From JBEPTX01 sp041691795 (GTDB lineage Bacteria; Patescibacteriota; Saccharimonadia; Saccharimonadales; Saccharimonadaceae), in contig JBEPTX010000001.1 of NCBI GenBank assembly GCA_041691795.1, positions 310,001-374,000 of the forward strand: DNA of 64,000 nt, in the 5' to 3' direction. Below, piece by piece: positions 7,720-15,772 of the stretch; position 1 is the first letter of the stretch, and each line of letters opens with the position of its first letter. The notes under the pieces were generated by a model. The model did not search any database and was not told the origin of the DNA. It saw only the letters and a program-made list of their open reading frames with translations. A program made the translations under genes and the position numbers.

Positions 7720-8099
7720 CAAAATGTCCATCCAATAAACATCATTACCAGTCCAATCAGTGGAAATGCCGGTACAATTACCCAAACAAGTAAAACAATT
7801 CCGCCTAGAAGCGTCTGAATCGCAATCGTCAGCAGCCCGATCACAATCAACATCGATCGCACAATTGCACCGATAAGCCGGGATATCAGCCTATCGCCAA
7901 GCGCCCGCAATTTGACCTCGAGCGATCCGTCCACTGAACCAGCCGAAATCTGACGAAATGGTGCAAACAGCGTCTTGACTAGTAGATCAAGCGAAAAGTA
8001 GTCCGTTGTACTGTCGATTCGGTCAATCACCATACGGGCACGCTGACGCCAACCGTCGCCATACCACCACTTAAAGAAACTCACGAGAAGCATAAACAT
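7719..8099 (-). CDS. Small membrane protein coupled to the Clp-like ATPase
   Basis: 126 aa. Residues 1-75 are amphipathic and basic (KWWYGDGWRQRARMVIDRID, TLFAPFRQISAG), followed by two strongly hydrophobic segments at about 80-105 and 105-126. No family name recognised, although this type of protein is plausible as a partner. Its stop codon shares one base with the ATG of the ATPase gene (TGATG), so the two are translationally coupled and likely form one complex. It is divergent from murT, with 33 nt between the starts. Confidence 0.75.
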   Translation of the reverse strand: MFMLLVSFFKWWYGDGWRQRARMVIDRIDSTTDYFSLDLLVKTLFAPFRQISAGSVDGSLEVKLRALGDRLISRLIGAIVRSMLIVIGLLTIAIQTLLGGIVLLVWVIVPAFPLIGLVMMFIGWTF

Positions 8100-8132
8100 A
8101 TTGTATCACGCTCGAGTGATATAATAGAGGTA

Positions 8133-9404
8133 ATGGCCAAACCTTACGTCACCTTTCTCGGCAAAGCCGTTCGCTACATCACTCGCCTGCGTGGGGGTGG
8201 CTCTGCCCTACCCGGACTTTTCGTCGAAACGATCGATCCACACTTCATCCGCGATACACTCGCGCATCTGCCCCACGGTGTGGTGCTTATCAGTGGCACC
8301 AATGGCAAAACCACCACCACAAAAATGGTTGTCGAACTGTGCGAAAGCCAAGGCCTAAAAGTATTTACTAACCGGACTGGTAGCAACTTTACCCGCGGCG
8401 TTGCTGCAGCGCTACTAGGTGACATCGACAAAAAGGGCAAATTACACGCTGATATTGCCGTATTGGAACTCGATGAGGCGCACGCCGTCCATTTCGTAGG
8501 TACCATTCCCCCACGTTATAGTTTGCTGCTGAATGTTATGCGCGACCAGTTAGATCGTTTCGGTGAAATTGATAGCACCGCCAATATGCTACGTACCATA
8601 GCCGAAGCGACGACAGATACGGTTGTTTTGAACCGCGAAGATCCACGAATTGCTGATATTGCTTCATCACTTGATAGCCAAAAAATAGCATACTTTGGAC
8701 TCGACGAATCACTCCGATCTCAATTTCCAAACGATGATGATATACACGGTAAAGAAACAGCCGATACGCAGTTCGTTGATGCAGATGTTAGTTTAAAACA
8801 GTTTTCGGATAACACCGCAACGTTTACGATTGATGGTAAAGATACCTCAGCTAGTCTACAGCTTCAGGGAATCTATAATATTTTCAATGCAGCGGCAGCA
8901 CTTGCCCTCACCCGTGTGATTGTTGGCGACAAATTAGACCAGGATACATTAATCGAAAGTCTGTCGCATGTCACACCAGCATTTGGTCGTGGTGAAAAGC
9001 TAACCGTTGGTGGTCAACCATGCGAATTAGTACTGGTAAAAAACCCAAGTGGCTTTCGCCTAGGGTTAAAATCATTTGATCCAGCTGGGTACGCCACCAT
9101 GATCGCCATCAATGATAATTACGCCGATGGCCGTGATATGTCATGGTTGTGGGATGTTGATTTCGAAAGTTTACGCGCTGCTGGCGTCGCCGAAATCAGC
9201 GGTGTTCGTGCCTATGATATGGCACTTCGTATGCAGTACGATGAAGTGGATGTGTCACATGTCGATACCGACCTGGCAAAGTCATTGGAACATTTTCTCT
9301 CGTCCAACGAACAACTTCCGAAACGTATTTATTGTACCTACACAGCAATGTTGGCACTGCGTCGTGAACTGGCAAAAAGCACGAAGGTTGAGGTAGTATC
9401 ATGA
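8133..9404 (+). CDS. murT: MurT, lipid II isoglutaminyl synthase ligase subunit
   Basis: 423 aa. A Mur-ligase fold with P-loop SGTNGKTTTTK (residues 54-64), the central Mur domain and the C-terminal DUF1727 domain (about 290-420, KNPSGFRLGLKSF). With GatD it amidates the alpha-carboxyl of D-Glu in lipid II stem peptides, using glutamine and ATP. The four-cysteine zinc ribbon that lies in the central domain of Gram-positive MurT is missing; the protein has only three scattered Cys. TATAAT at 8120-8125 is 7 nt before the ATG (leaderless-type). It overlaps gatD by 4 nt (ATGA). Confidence 0.93.
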   Translation: MAKPYVTFLGKAVRYITRLRGGGSALPGLFVETIDPHFIRDTLAHLPHGVVLISGTNGKTTTTKMVVELCESQGLKVFTNRTGSNFTRGVAAALLGDIDKKGKLHADIAVLELDEAHAVHFVGTIPPRYSLLLNVMRDQLDRFGEIDSTANMLRTIAEATTDTVVLNREDPRIADIASSLDSQKIAYFGLDESLRSQFPNDDDIHGKETADTQFVDADVSLKQFSDNTATFTIDGKDTSASLQLQGIYNIFNAAAALALTRVIVGDKLDQDTLIESLSHVTPAFGRGEKLTVGGQPCELVLVKNPSGFRLGLKSFDPAGYATMIAINDNYADGRDMSWLWDVDFESLRAAGVAEISGVRAYDMALRMQYDEVDVSHVDTDLAKSLEHFLSSNEQLPKRIYCTYTAMLALRRELAKSTKVEVVS

Positions 9405-10123
9405 GCGATCGTAAACTTACCATATTGCAACTATACCCACGTGACATGAATATTTATGGCGACCATGGCAATGTACTTGTTTTGCAGCAGCGAGCCAAAT
9501 GGCACGGCTATCAGACCAAACTTGTCAGCTACAATCCTGGCGATACACTGCCTACTGACGTCGATATTATTATTGGTGGTGGTGGCCAGGATAGCGGCCA
9601 GGATAAAATCCAAAACGATCTACTGGCAATTGGCTCGCCGCTACGTGATATGGCCGAAGCGGGCGTTCCAATGTTAGTTATTTGCGGATTATATCAATTA
9701 TTTGGTAAGTTTTTCCGTACGCGCGATGGACATATTATTCATGGCATTGGGCTACTGGATCTAGAAACACACGCCGGACCAGAACGATTGATTGGTAACA
9801 TCACGACAGTGTCTAGCCAATTTGGTGAAATCATTGGATACGAAAATCACAGCGGCCAAACCTACCTAGGCCAACGGGTTAAACCACTCGGTGTTGTTGA
9901 AAAAGGTGCCGGAAATAATGGCCAAGACGATACAGAAGGTGCTCGCTACAAAAACGTCATTGGTAGTTACATGCACGGATCACTGCTTCCGAAAAACCCA
10001 GCAATCGCCGACTGGTTAATCGAACAAGCAGCAACTCGCAAGTACGGTGACTTCACACCTACCGTTGTTGATGATCGCTTCGCAACACTTGCCCGCAAGC
10101 ACGCGCTTAAACGCCCACGATAA
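9401..10123 (+). CDS. gatD: GatD, glutamine amidotransferase subunit of lipid II isoglutaminyl synthase
   Basis: 240 aa, class I glutamine amidotransferase (CobQ-like) fold. The nucleophile is Cys95 in VICGLYQLFG and the catalytic His is H192 in GSYMHGSLLPKNP. It supplies ammonia to MurT through the heterodimer interface. The ATGA overlap with murT fits equimolar synthesis. The pair indicates a peptidoglycan with amidated isoglutamine. Confidence 0.94.
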   Translation: MSDRKLTILQLYPRDMNIYGDHGNVLVLQQRAKWHGYQTKLVSYNPGDTLPTDVDIIIGGGGQDSGQDKIQNDLLAIGSPLRDMAEAGVPMLVICGLYQLFGKFFRTRDGHIIHGIGLLDLETHAGPERLIGNITTVSSQFGEIIGYENHSGQTYLGQRVKPLGVVEKGAGNNGQDDTEGARYKNVIGSYMHGSLLPKNPAIADWLIEQAATRKYGDFTPTVVDDRFATLARKHALKRPR

Positions 10124-10124
10124 A

Positions 10125-10595
10125 CTATTCTTTTTGTTGTAGTTTTTTCAAGTCATTAATCACCGCTTCGCCATGACCAATTGGTGTTACGCGACCGTAT
10201 ACTTTCACAACTTGGCCGTCAGGATCAATAATAAATGTTTTGCGCAAAATTCCTTCGATGCCAAATTGTTTTTTGCCCCACGCACCATATGCATCAATTA
10301 CTTTTCGATCTGGGTCAGAGAGTAATGTGAAATTCAGTGAATGTTTGGCTTTGAATTTTTCGTGGCTGGTCGCATCGTCTTTGCTAATACCAATGATTTC
10401 GGCACCTAGTTCGGCAATATCATCGCGCGCATCACGCAAACTACAGGCTTCGATTGTACATCCCGGTGTGTCGTCTTTGGGATAGAAATACAGCACAATC
10501 CACTTGCCAGCATATTCGCCTAACGTGTGGGATTTACCACTGTCGTCGGATAATGTAAACTCTGGTGCTGGGTAGGATATAGGTTGTGTAGTCAT
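10125..10595 (-). CDS. Peroxiredoxin, BCP/PrxQ type
   Basis: 156 aa thiol peroxidase. The peroxidatic Cys46 lies in YPKDDTPGCT, and Cys51, five residues on, is the usual PrxQ resolving position. It reduces hydroperoxides at the expense of thioredoxin-like donors. The frame is open to 10679, but ATG 10595 matches the family N-terminus (ISYPAPEFTL) and has a TATACT box 6 nt upstream on the minus strand (10602-10607), implying a leaderless mRNA. It is convergent with gatD, with 1 nt between the stop codons. Confidence 0.93.
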   Translation of the reverse strand: MTTQPISYPAPEFTLSDDSGKSHTLGEYAGKWIVLYFYPKDDTPGCTIEACSLRDARDDIAELGAEIIGISKDDATSHEKFKAKHSLNFTLLSDPDRKVIDAYGAWGKKQFGIEGILRKTFIIDPDGQVVKVYGRVTPIGHGEAVINDLKKLQQKE

Positions 10596-10650
10596 GTATC
10601 TAGTATAACTTGTCAGACGGTCTTCAGCCAAAGTTGTATAATAGGAGGAA

Positions 10651-11715
10651 ATGAGTATAGCCAAGGCCACCAGCCGCATGCTGGCACTAGATTATTTGCG
10701 TGGATTTTTCATCGTGGTGATTGTTATCGATCACTTGTGGCGTTGGCCAAACCTACTGGTGATATTTAGCGGCAGGGGTGAATTATGGATAACGGCTGCC
10801 GAAGGTTTTGTGATTATTTCGGGACTACTCATCGGCTACGTTCGTGGCTACAAGAATAAAGCCTTGCCAATGAAAACTGTCACCAAGAAATTAATTGGTC
10901 GATCACTCCTCCTCTATCTATGGTTTGTCATCATGACATTTGTCTACACCGCATTTGTTTGGTATGCGCCAAATGTCGCGGCAATGCCCTGGATCGAAAT
11001 CACCAAGGGTGACTGGAATCAGTTAATTCCCCTCGTTCTGAAAATGCAGTTCGCGCACGAATGGATTCACTTCCTCTATTTGTACGCTATCTTCCTGGCG
11101 ATTTCACCGATTGTTGTGTGGATGCTGCGTAAAAACCTGGCGTGGTTGACCGCAGCTTTATCACTGGCTATCTTTGGGCTTGGATATGTATGGCAAATCG
11201 AATGGATGCAGTGGCAAGTACTGTTTTTCCTACCAAGCATCGCCGGATTCTATCTATCAACCATTCAAAAAAAGTGGGGAGAATTGGATCAAAAACGACG
11301 CCAACTAGCAATTGGCGGATTGTGGTCGGTTTTTGCAATTACGCTCATTATTTCAGTTATCTACAGTCCCCTATTCAACGACAACGATAGCTTCGACGCA
11401 TTCAACGCATTATTCGCCAAAGACCAAATGACGATTTGGCATGTCATCATGGCATTCATTTGGTTTACTGGCATCGCTATGATATTTGAGTACTGCCTGC
11501 CATTCATCAAACGCTGGCTTGGCTGGCTGTTCGAACCATTTGGTACACATTCACTCACAGCGTATATTATCCATGGTATCGCAATCACAGTATTTGCCTT
11601 AATCGTCATGGACACGACATCAATTGTTATTAATACACTCATTGGACTTGCTTGTATCATGATCACCTGGGGACTGGTCAAATCACCTATCGTTCAGAAG
11701 TTTGTCCCGCGTTAA
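10651..11715 (+). CDS. OpgC-like membrane acyltransferase
   Basis: 354 aa, about ten membrane segments, with the acyltransferase/OpgC N-terminal signature LDYLRGFFIVVIVIDHLW followed by a glycine-rich AAEGFVIISGLLIGY segment. OpgC proteins transfer acyl groups such as succinyl to extracytoplasmic glycans; related families acetylate sugars. The neighbouring GT39 and GtrA genes suggest modification of a surface glycan. TATAAT at 10637-10642 is 8 nt before the ATG. An AGGAGGA lies between the two, but would be mostly outside a transcript starting 6-7 nt after the box. Confidence 0.8.
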   Translation: MSIAKATSRMLALDYLRGFFIVVIVIDHLWRWPNLLVIFSGRGELWITAAEGFVIISGLLIGYVRGYKNKALPMKTVTKKLIGRSLLLYLWFVIMTFVYTAFVWYAPNVAAMPWIEITKGDWNQLIPLVLKMQFAHEWIHFLYLYAIFLAISPIVVWMLRKNLAWLTAALSLAIFGLGYVWQIEWMQWQVLFFLPSIAGFYLSTIQKKWGELDQKRRQLAIGGLWSVFAITLIISVIYSPLFNDNDSFDAFNALFAKDQMTIWHVIMAFIWFTGIAMIFEYCLPFIKRWLGWLFEPFGTHSLTAYIIHGIAITVFALIVMDTTSIVINTLIGLACIMITWGLVKSPIVQKFVPR

Positions 11716-13176
11716 TTATTGCATTTTGTACACATCAACGCGTGTTTTGTCGTAGACTTTTTTGTCGATCAATTTGTAACGACTATCGACAGTGATGAAC
11801 AGTTCACTATCTTCGTAATACACAAAGGCAATTCGCTGTGAGGTTATATCAGTGGTTGATGTAAGACGCAGTGGGCTATCGTGAAGCGGTGCGTAGCCAC
11901 CATCAAAGCCAGGATTATTTGGGTCATAAAAACGCGTGTCACAGGTCCGAAAATCATACCACTGATCAATATAGGCAAACACACCAGATCCAATCATCGT
12001 CGTATCACTACACCCTCCAATTCCCGATAAAACAGTTTTGTTCTGTGGGCGTTGGTAGCGTTCGGTAACAAAGTTACCGGTGTCCTGCAAATGAACCATC
12101 CCACTTATGAGTAATGTCAGTGTCAAAATAGCGAGAGCAATGGATGATTTGCGACCGACTTTCCAACCAAGTACAATCACAACACCAGCCAGAGCATAGG
12201 CAAAAATACTAATATGCGCAACGTAGCGTGAAATGAATTTTGCTGGAAATGGCGGCAATGAAATGATTGTGTAGAAAATGAGCGGCACAATAAAGCACAA
12301 CGCCAGTAGCAATAAGCCTTGTTTATTTTCGGCTGACGATTTGCGCCAAACTCTCACCAACAGATAGCCGAAAAGTCCCATCCAAACAACCAGTGCAACA
12401 CTCAGCCATGCGCCAATTAACCAATCGGGTGTGTAGGTTGTGAGTAGGCTTAGCACACCCAGTAATTGCTGGACTGTCACGGCATACATCACACCAGGTA
12501 ATGCCGAGTGAATAAGTTGCTGAAAAACCGTTGGAAGCCATGGCAAGAATACGACGACTGCCCCGCCGTAAGCCAAAAACCACTTCTGTTTTAGAAACGG
12601 CTTGCCACCAACTCGCGTGACGTACACCAACCACACCAAATGCCCTAGCCAAATCACGACAGACATGTATAGTGTATACATCCCGAGCGCAACAAGCAGA
12701 CCGTATATAATCCACAACCATGTTTTTTGCGTACGCCAGGCATAAATCAAAACATACGTCGCCAAAACGCCAATCAGACTGACGAGTGCGTACATTCTGA
12801 TTTCGTAATCATAACGAATCAAAAATGGTGCCAGGATCAAAAATGGCAATGCTGCTATGGCGACTTTTTTCGAAAACAACGATTTGATAACGAGTGCCAT
12901 GATGCCAACACTTGCAGCACCAAACAATGCACTCAGTCCGCGCATTGCTGTTTCGTTCCAGTCAGACATTGTACCGACAAGTTTTAAAACCAAATAATAA
13001 AATGGCGGATGTGCGTCAACTGCCGTTAGTGCAATCAAATCGCCTACTGGGCGTTTGGCAAGTAAGATCGAATAGCCCTCATCGAACCAAACACTTTGGC
13101 CTAGACCAAATAGTATCGCAAGTGCAAAAACAATGACTGTTGCCCCCAGCGCAAACCAGCCAAAATAACGGCTCAT
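11716..13176 (-). CDS. GT39-type membrane glycosyltransferase (PMT/ArnT superfamily)
   Basis: 486 aa, roughly ten to twelve membrane segments. The N-terminal acidic motif WFDEGY (about residues 30-35) in the first extracytoplasmic loop, followed by DAHPPFYYLVL, is typical of polyprenyl-phosphate-sugar-dependent transferases of the PMT/GT-C class. A soluble C-terminal domain (about 395-486) follows the last membrane helix. It should transfer a lipid-linked sugar to a protein or glycan outside the membrane. Its ATG overlaps the stop of the GtrA gene by 4 nt, so the pair is an operon in which GtrA may help flip the lipid-linked sugar. Confidence 0.85.
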   Translation of the reverse strand: MSRYFGWFALGATVIVFALAILFGLGQSVWFDEGYSILLAKRPVGDLIALTAVDAHPPFYYLVLKLVGTMSDWNETAMRGLSALFGAASVGIMALVIKSLFSKKVAIAALPFLILAPFLIRYDYEIRMYALVSLIGVLATYVLIYAWRTQKTWLWIIYGLLVALGMYTLYMSVVIWLGHLVWLVYVTRVGGKPFLKQKWFLAYGGAVVVFLPWLPTVFQQLIHSALPGVMYAVTVQQLLGVLSLLTTYTPDWLIGAWLSVALVVWMGLFGYLLVRVWRKSSAENKQGLLLLALCFIVPLIFYTIISLPPFPAKFISRYVAHISIFAYALAGVVIVLGWKVGRKSSIALAILTLTLLISGMVHLQDTGNFVTERYQRPQNKTVLSGIGGCSDTTMIGSGVFAYIDQWYDFRTCDTRFYDPNNPGFDGGYAPLHDSPLRLTSTTDITSQRIAFVYYEDSELFITVDSRYKLIDKKVYDKTRVDVYKMQ

Positions 13177-13619
13177 TTCGTAGCGTCTTTCTGCTTGAAC
13201 ACAACCCGGCTATACCACAGCCAGTTCCAGATCAACCCGACACAGATACCAATGATTTTGCCAATATTGAGCAGGACGATCGTGTGCAAATGCGTTGGTT
13301 CTAACAGATGATACACCAATGTCAAAACAGTTGTTTGCACCAGCCATACACCGCCTAGGGTCACTAGCATAAATAAGAAGAGTTGACGAAGTTTATTGCC
13401 GTCGCTATTACCAAATACAGCTTTTTTATTAAGTGTAAAACTCGTCGCCATTGCCACCGATGTCGATACAATGTTCGAAGGGATCAACGGTACGCCAAAA
13501 AAAGCTACCAGTACATTTAAGGTCACAAAATCGACTGTTGTGTTGATAATACCGACTGCACCAAAACGAACCTTTTGTGAACTGGCTAGTTTTTTGCCCG
13601 TCTTTCTCATTGTTTCCAT
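13173..13619 (-). CDS. GtrA-family membrane protein
   Basis: 148 aa, four membrane segments in the GtrA arrangement (KVRFGAVGIINTTVDFVTLN, then TSFTLNKKAVFG, ending IGICVGLIWNWLWYSRVVFK). GtrA proteins are implicated in flipping or presenting polyprenyl-linked sugars. It is translationally coupled to the downstream glycosyltransferase (4-nt overlap). Confidence 0.9.
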   Translation of the reverse strand: METMRKTGKKLASSQKVRFGAVGIINTTVDFVTLNVLVAFFGVPLIPSNIVSTSVAMATSFTLNKKAVFGNSDGNKLRQLFLFMLVTLGGVWLVQTTVLTLVYHLLEPTHLHTIVLLNIGKIIGICVGLIWNWLWYSRVVFKQKDATK

Positions 13620-13693
13620 AATCTAGTATTTACTATACACCAATTACCACTGGAAATAGCTGCACCTTTGCAGTATAATCATACAAGTCACAT

Positions 13694-13769
13694 CGGGGTG
13701 TGGCGCAGTTGATAGCGCGCTCGGTTTGGGACCGAGAGGTCGAAGGTTTGAGTCCTTTCACCCCGACCA
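13694..13769 (+). tRNA. tRNA-Pro (anticodon TGG) with A19/T56 instead of G19/C56
   Basis: The acceptor CGGGGTG/CACCCCG, anticodon stem CTCGG/CCGAG around TTTGGGA, and genomic CCA are standard. The D-loop AGTTGATA has G18-A19, and the T-loop TTTGAGT has T56; the universal G19-C56 pair is thus replaced by A19-T56, a matched double change. A TATAAT box lies at 13674-13679. Confidence 0.95.
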
Positions 13770-13806
13770 AGAAAATAGGATACCAAATGGTATCCTATTT
13801 TCTTGG
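13767..13806 (+). terminator. Palindromic trailer of tRNA-Pro including CCA
   Basis: A perfect 18-bp stem with an AAAT loop. The left arm begins with the CCA of the tRNA and continues AGAAAATAGG; the right arm ends TTTTCTTGG. It shares its first 12 bases, ACCAAGAAAATA, with the trailer of the elongator tRNA-Met (49217-49260). Confidence 0.8.
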
Positions 13807-13809
13807 CCA

Positions 13810-13962
13810 GGCGCGAAGCGCCTCAAACCTTCGACATGGCAGCTTTAGCTGACGCAAGTCGAAGGTTTGTGCGGCGCAATGAGATAAAAACGTGTTCACA
13901 TGTTTTTATGAATAAGCCGCTATAGGGAGCAGGGCGACCGCCTGACTTTCACCCCGATCAAA
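13810..13962. repeat. Hairpin cluster after tRNA-Pro with copies of its T-arm and 3' end
   Basis: After a small GGCGC/GCGCC hairpin (13810-13822), CAAACCTTCGAC at 13824-13835 pairs with GTCGAAGGTTTG at 13858-13869. The arm equals the 5' half of the tRNA-Pro T-arm (GTCGAAGGTTTGAG). An inner CAGCT/AGCTG stem and then an ATAAAAAC/GTTTTTAT hairpin (13884-13909) follow. TTTCACCCCGATCA at 13949-13962 nearly repeats the tRNA 3' end. No coding sequence is seen. Confidence 0.75.
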
Positions 13963-13981
13963 TAATCTATACGCTACTATC

Positions 13982-15308
13982 CTACAGCGGCATACTCTGC
14001 GACTCAGCAGCACCGCTCGTATCAGAGAATATACTCTTTACGCTATCTGTCACTTCTTTCAAACTGATCGAATCTTTTGGAATGGCAATTGTTACCGGAG
14101 CGTTAAACGTCGTCTTGATATCAAAGTCGAGCTTCGTTTTATCGCTATCGCTTGCAGTCACGGTGCCTTTGATTGCCGTCATCATGTGACTCCACTGGTC
14201 TACCCAAACTTCAATGTGCGTTACCGGTGTTGTGGTTTTCGTATCATCAGTTTTGGTTGTTGTATTATCTGTCTGGCTTGTATCACTCTTCGAGCAATCA
14301 TTCAGCTCTTTGTATGCCTTCGTATTTTTGAAATCATCACCAAATTTCTTGGCCTTTGCTTCATCAACATCTACGACGTAGCCCAGGCTGCCATCTTTTG
14401 TACCCAGATTATCTTTGACAACGATAAATTTGTTTTTGGCGTAGAGCTCTTTGAGCTCTGCTGATTCGGTGGTGTTATTGGCGGTAATTTTCTTGATAAC
14501 AGTTTGGGTACATTCGTACTGCGTGCCACTGCTTTGGCTAAGATCCTTTAGATCACTGACTGATATTTTGATCCATTGGTTATCGATTTTCTTGATAACC
14601 GGACCGAGTATAGAATTATAGGCTGACTTGGCCTCGGCCTTGGATTCTGGAGAAACTGGTGTGGCTTTTACCGTAGGATCTTTGGCGGATTCACTTATAT
14701 AGAGGTCAATGGCTGCATCGAGTGATTTTTGCAAATTATTGGCACGGAAATACACGTCACCATTGCTCGCATAGACTGCGTCACCGGCGATATCTATGGC
14801 TACCCCATTCTTGGCTTTGATGGCAAGTTTTGCACCAAAGCTTGAACCGTCCTTTTGGCTCGTCTTTGCATCAACTGTCATTGTCACGTTCACATTAGTA
14901 TCTGCTACAGAGATAGTCCCAGATGCAGTCGAGCTTTTGGCTCCTATCGCATTGACCAGGCTATCCATGACAACTTTCTCTGGGTTTTGATACCAATACT
15001 CCTGTCCCAACTCCAAGCAATAGCAACACAGCAGCAATACCACCGATAAGCAGACCCTTTTTCATCTTTTTAGGAGCTGGTTGTGTGCCCAACCATGGAT
15101 TTGGCCCGTCTGACATCAAAGATCCTGCCGGTGGGATAGAGCCGGGCGTACTATCTTCGGTTTGTGTTTCTGATTCTGATTGCGATTCGACTTCAGATAT
15201 TTCAGGAACAGACTTGAGACTTTCTTCTTCGGTTTGGACATGCGGTGCCTCTGTTTCTGAACTATTTGTATCTTGATCTTCTTGTGGACTTACTGTTTCG
15301 TCGCGCAT
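13982..15308 (-). pseudogene. Membrane-anchored extracytoplasmic protein gene, frameshifted
   Basis: Two minus-strand frames join into one sensible product. The first (start 15308) encodes an acidic Glu/Ser/Thr-rich cytosolic tail of about 75 residues, a KKMKKGLLIGG basic stop and one membrane helix, then runs into a stop at 14961. The second frame continues from about 14988 to 13982 with a secreted, Lys/Asp/Thr-rich domain of about 330 residues with two Cys. Removing one base from the four-T run at 14985-14988 fuses them smoothly (VLVS then NPEKVVMDSL). The secreted part resembles lipoprotein-like carrier folds but I cannot name it. It is either a real inactivation or a sequence error in a short homopolymer. 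Confidence 0.75.
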
Positions 15309-15430
15309 GAAATCTCCCTTGGACTAATCAATATTCTTATGCCTAACTTAACACATTGCGACCGGGTTTGCTAAATATCTAACATAAAATCATTCGCAGA
15401 CGGCAGAAAGTAATCTATAATGGAAGTACT

Positions 15431-15751
15431 ATGGATATTGATGAGTTTCAACAGCAGGCTATTAAAAGTATTGCCATCACTGACAAAGGCACCGCTGCTC
15501 TGGCTCATCGTGCGCTCGGACTTAGTGGTGAAGCAGGAATCTTGGCTAATTTGCTGAAAAAAGTTATCCGTGATCAAGGTAGCGAACTGACACCCGGCGA
15601 TATCGAGGTGATCAAAAAAAGGCTTGGTGACATCCTCTACTACACTGCTGCCCTGGCTGACTATTGTGATATAAACTTATCCGAAATTGCCAAGCAAAAT
15701 CTTGATCAATCTGCCCTATTCCAGCAAAAACGTCAAGCAAATACAGAATAA
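15431..15751 (+). CDS. MazG-like nucleotide pyrophosphohydrolase
   Basis: 106 aa, single all-alpha MazG-type domain. ALGLSGEAGILANLLKK corresponds to the GLxxExGE helix of the family, and KKRLGDILYYTAALADYCDI to the ExxD helix, with Glu replaced by Lys/Arg and Asp kept. Such proteins hydrolyse (d)NTPs to monophosphates; the altered acidic residues make activity uncertain. TATAAT at about 15416-15421 lies 9 nt before the ATG. Confidence 0.8.
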   Translation: MDIDEFQQQAIKSIAITDKGTAALAHRALGLSGEAGILANLLKKVIRDQGSELTPGDIEVIKKRLGDILYYTAALADYCDINLSEIAKQNLDQSALFQQKRQANTE

Positions 15752-15772
15752 CCTCACCAGCTAATTTTCAAT

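Noticed and set aside
7720..7785. Longer N-terminus of the Clp-like ATPase from 7785
   Set aside because: It would lie inside the coupled upstream gene. The TGATG overlap at 7719 gives a much better start.
14961..15043. Programmed -1 frameshift at A-AAA-CCC
   Set aside because: The shift needed is +1, not -1, and no stimulatory structure is evident. A simple insertion in a homopolymer is more likely.
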